DNA of 64,000 nucleotides from Corynebacterium vitaeruminis (GTDB lineage: Bacteria > Actinomycetota > Actinomycetes > Mycobacteriales > Mycobacteriaceae): positions 1-64,000 of the forward strand of contig NZ_JVVM01000016.1 in assembly GCF_001054325.1 (NCBI RefSeq), in the 5' to 3' direction. This document shows positions 63,332-64,000 of this stretch, in pieces. The notes below the pieces were generated by a model. The model saw nothing but the letters and a program-made list of their open reading frames with translations. It was not told the DNA's origin and searched no databases. A program made the translations under genes and the position numbers. The first letter of the stretch is position 1, and the number at the start of each line of letters is the position of its first letter.

Positions 63332-64000
63332 CTAAATAACCCCGAATACTAAGGTCGACAGGGTGTAGATAGCCAAACCGGCCAGTGATCCGACAACCGT
63401 GCCGTTAACGCGAATGAACTGCAGGTCGCGGCCGACCATCAGTTCAATTTTGTCGGAAGCTTCATCGGCATCCCAGCGCTCGACGGTCTCGGAAATAATC
63501 GAGGTGATCTCGCCTGCGTAGTTTTCAGCGATGAAGACGACAGCCGCTTCCAGACGGCGGTCCATTCGCTTGCGCAACTCTGAATCGGACTGGACCCGCT
63601 CGCCGTAGCGGGCGGCCGTTTCCGAGACCTTTCGGCGGAGCAGGGAGTTCGGGTCGCGGGCCGCGTCGACAAGCTTTGCGGATGTTGACGCCCAAATCTT
63701 CGCCGGTGCCTGGGTAACGGCAGCGGACGAAAGAATGTCAGTCTTAATTTCTTCGACCTTGGCGATTGTTTTCTCGTCGTTCTGCAGGTCATTGGCTAGC
63801 TGCGTGAGGAAGCGGTGGAGCGCCAGACGTGCGTCGTGCTGCGGGTCGTGCTGCACCTGCCAGGTCCAATCGACCAGTTCGCGATAGACCTTGTCGCCGA
63901 TGAGATCGTTGACAAAGCTAGGAGCCCAGGATGGGGCGCGCTCTCCGACGAGGCGGTCGATAAGGTTCTGCGAGCCCAGAGACTTCCGGTGCAGCCACTC
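63332..64000 (-). CDS. DUF445 membrane-associated protein, 5' end outside the window
   Basis: The frame is open to the right edge; the visible part is about 222 C-terminal residues. The pattern of amphipathic helices (QNLIDRLVGERAPSWAPSFV, FIAENYAGEITSIISETVER) followed by IELMVGRDLQFIRVNGTVVG and a final membrane helix (LAGLAIYTLSTLVFGVI) is characteristic of DUF445 proteins. An internal ATG at 63856 is not the start, because conserved sequence continues upstream. Function unknown. Confidence 0.8.
   Translation of the reverse strand, partial: EWLHRKSLGSQNLIDRLVGERAPSWAPSFVNDLIGDKVYRELVDWTWQVQHDPQHDARLALHRFLTQLANDLQNDEKTIAKVEEIKTDILSSAAVTQAPAKIWASTSAKLVDAARDPNSLLRRKVSETAARYGERVQSDSELRKRMDRRLEAAVVFIAENYAGEITSIISETVERWDADEASDKIELMVGRDLQFIRVNGTVVGSLAGLAIYTLSTLVFGVI

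Overview
This 64 kb window is chromosomal DNA from a Corynebacterium-type actinobacterium. The evidence is the gene content and order: mycothiol synthesis (mshA), SenX3-RegX3, a lipomannan-type mannosyltransferase (MgtA), MenJ, a 33-residue bS22 protein, a BldC-like small HTH protein, and a fragment of an IS1249-like transposase. Read from right to left, the backbone follows the mycobacterial/corynebacterial order murB - mshA - gpm - senX3/regX3 - ppx - proC - HTH - bS22 - serB-like HAD - glutaredoxin - hemA - hemC - hemD - hemB - hemL - tlpA/ccdA/resB/ccsB - DUF4229 - menA - menE - menB - menC - menD - DUF3592 - mgtA - menG - menJ - polyprenyl synthase. The species cannot be fixed from the window.

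Layout. 1-520: transposase remnant and tRNA-Tyr with its terminator. 697-9888: menaquinone block I (polyprenyl diphosphate synthase, menJ, menG, menD, menC, menB, with mgtA and a DUF3592 protein embedded). 9919-21910: accessory and stress genes (pyridoxal kinase, ArfB-like rescue factor, UvrA2-type ATPase, SDR, AlkB, a LuxR-type two-component system with an ABC transporter, YkvI-type membrane protein, MsrA). 22012-25725: menaquinone block II (menE, menA, hydrolase, DUF4229). 26209-29372: dTDP-rhamnose genes rmlA, rmlC, rmlB, with a 585 bp repeat-rich gap. 29425-33853: System II cytochrome c maturation. 33897-45501: early haem pathway (hemL, hemB, hemD, hemC, hemA), a glutaredoxin, and a P-type-ATPase-like protein that has lost its catalytic residues. 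45718-51914: HAD phosphatase, bS22, HTH, proC, an acidic membrane protein, ppx, a Cys-rich protein. 51968-60344: regX3/senX3, gpmA, ybjN, mshA, fadD, murB. 60382-64000: DUF2505, LmeA-like DUF2993, purU, DUF2516, DUF445.

Together the genes mostly build the respiratory chain: menaquinone from chorismate-derived precursors to the reduced-tail quinone, haem from glutamyl-tRNA, and the machinery that attaches haem to cytochrome c. Envelope and redox functions (mannosyltransferase, rhamnose, mycothiol, MurB) are interleaved.

Three non-gene signals stand out. (1) A split 11-mer, GCTTNACGACG, occurs 24 times by eye on both strands, in several reading frames and between genes, against roughly 0.15 expected. 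(2) A set of long perfect inverted repeats (18-24 bp arms) lies in intergenic gaps; the arm sequences differ between copies but match exactly within each copy, and two copies upstream of rmlC carry the same loop in opposite orientation. (3) G-quadruplex-capable repeats flank the rmlC-rmlB gap. These are the best candidates for something undescribed.
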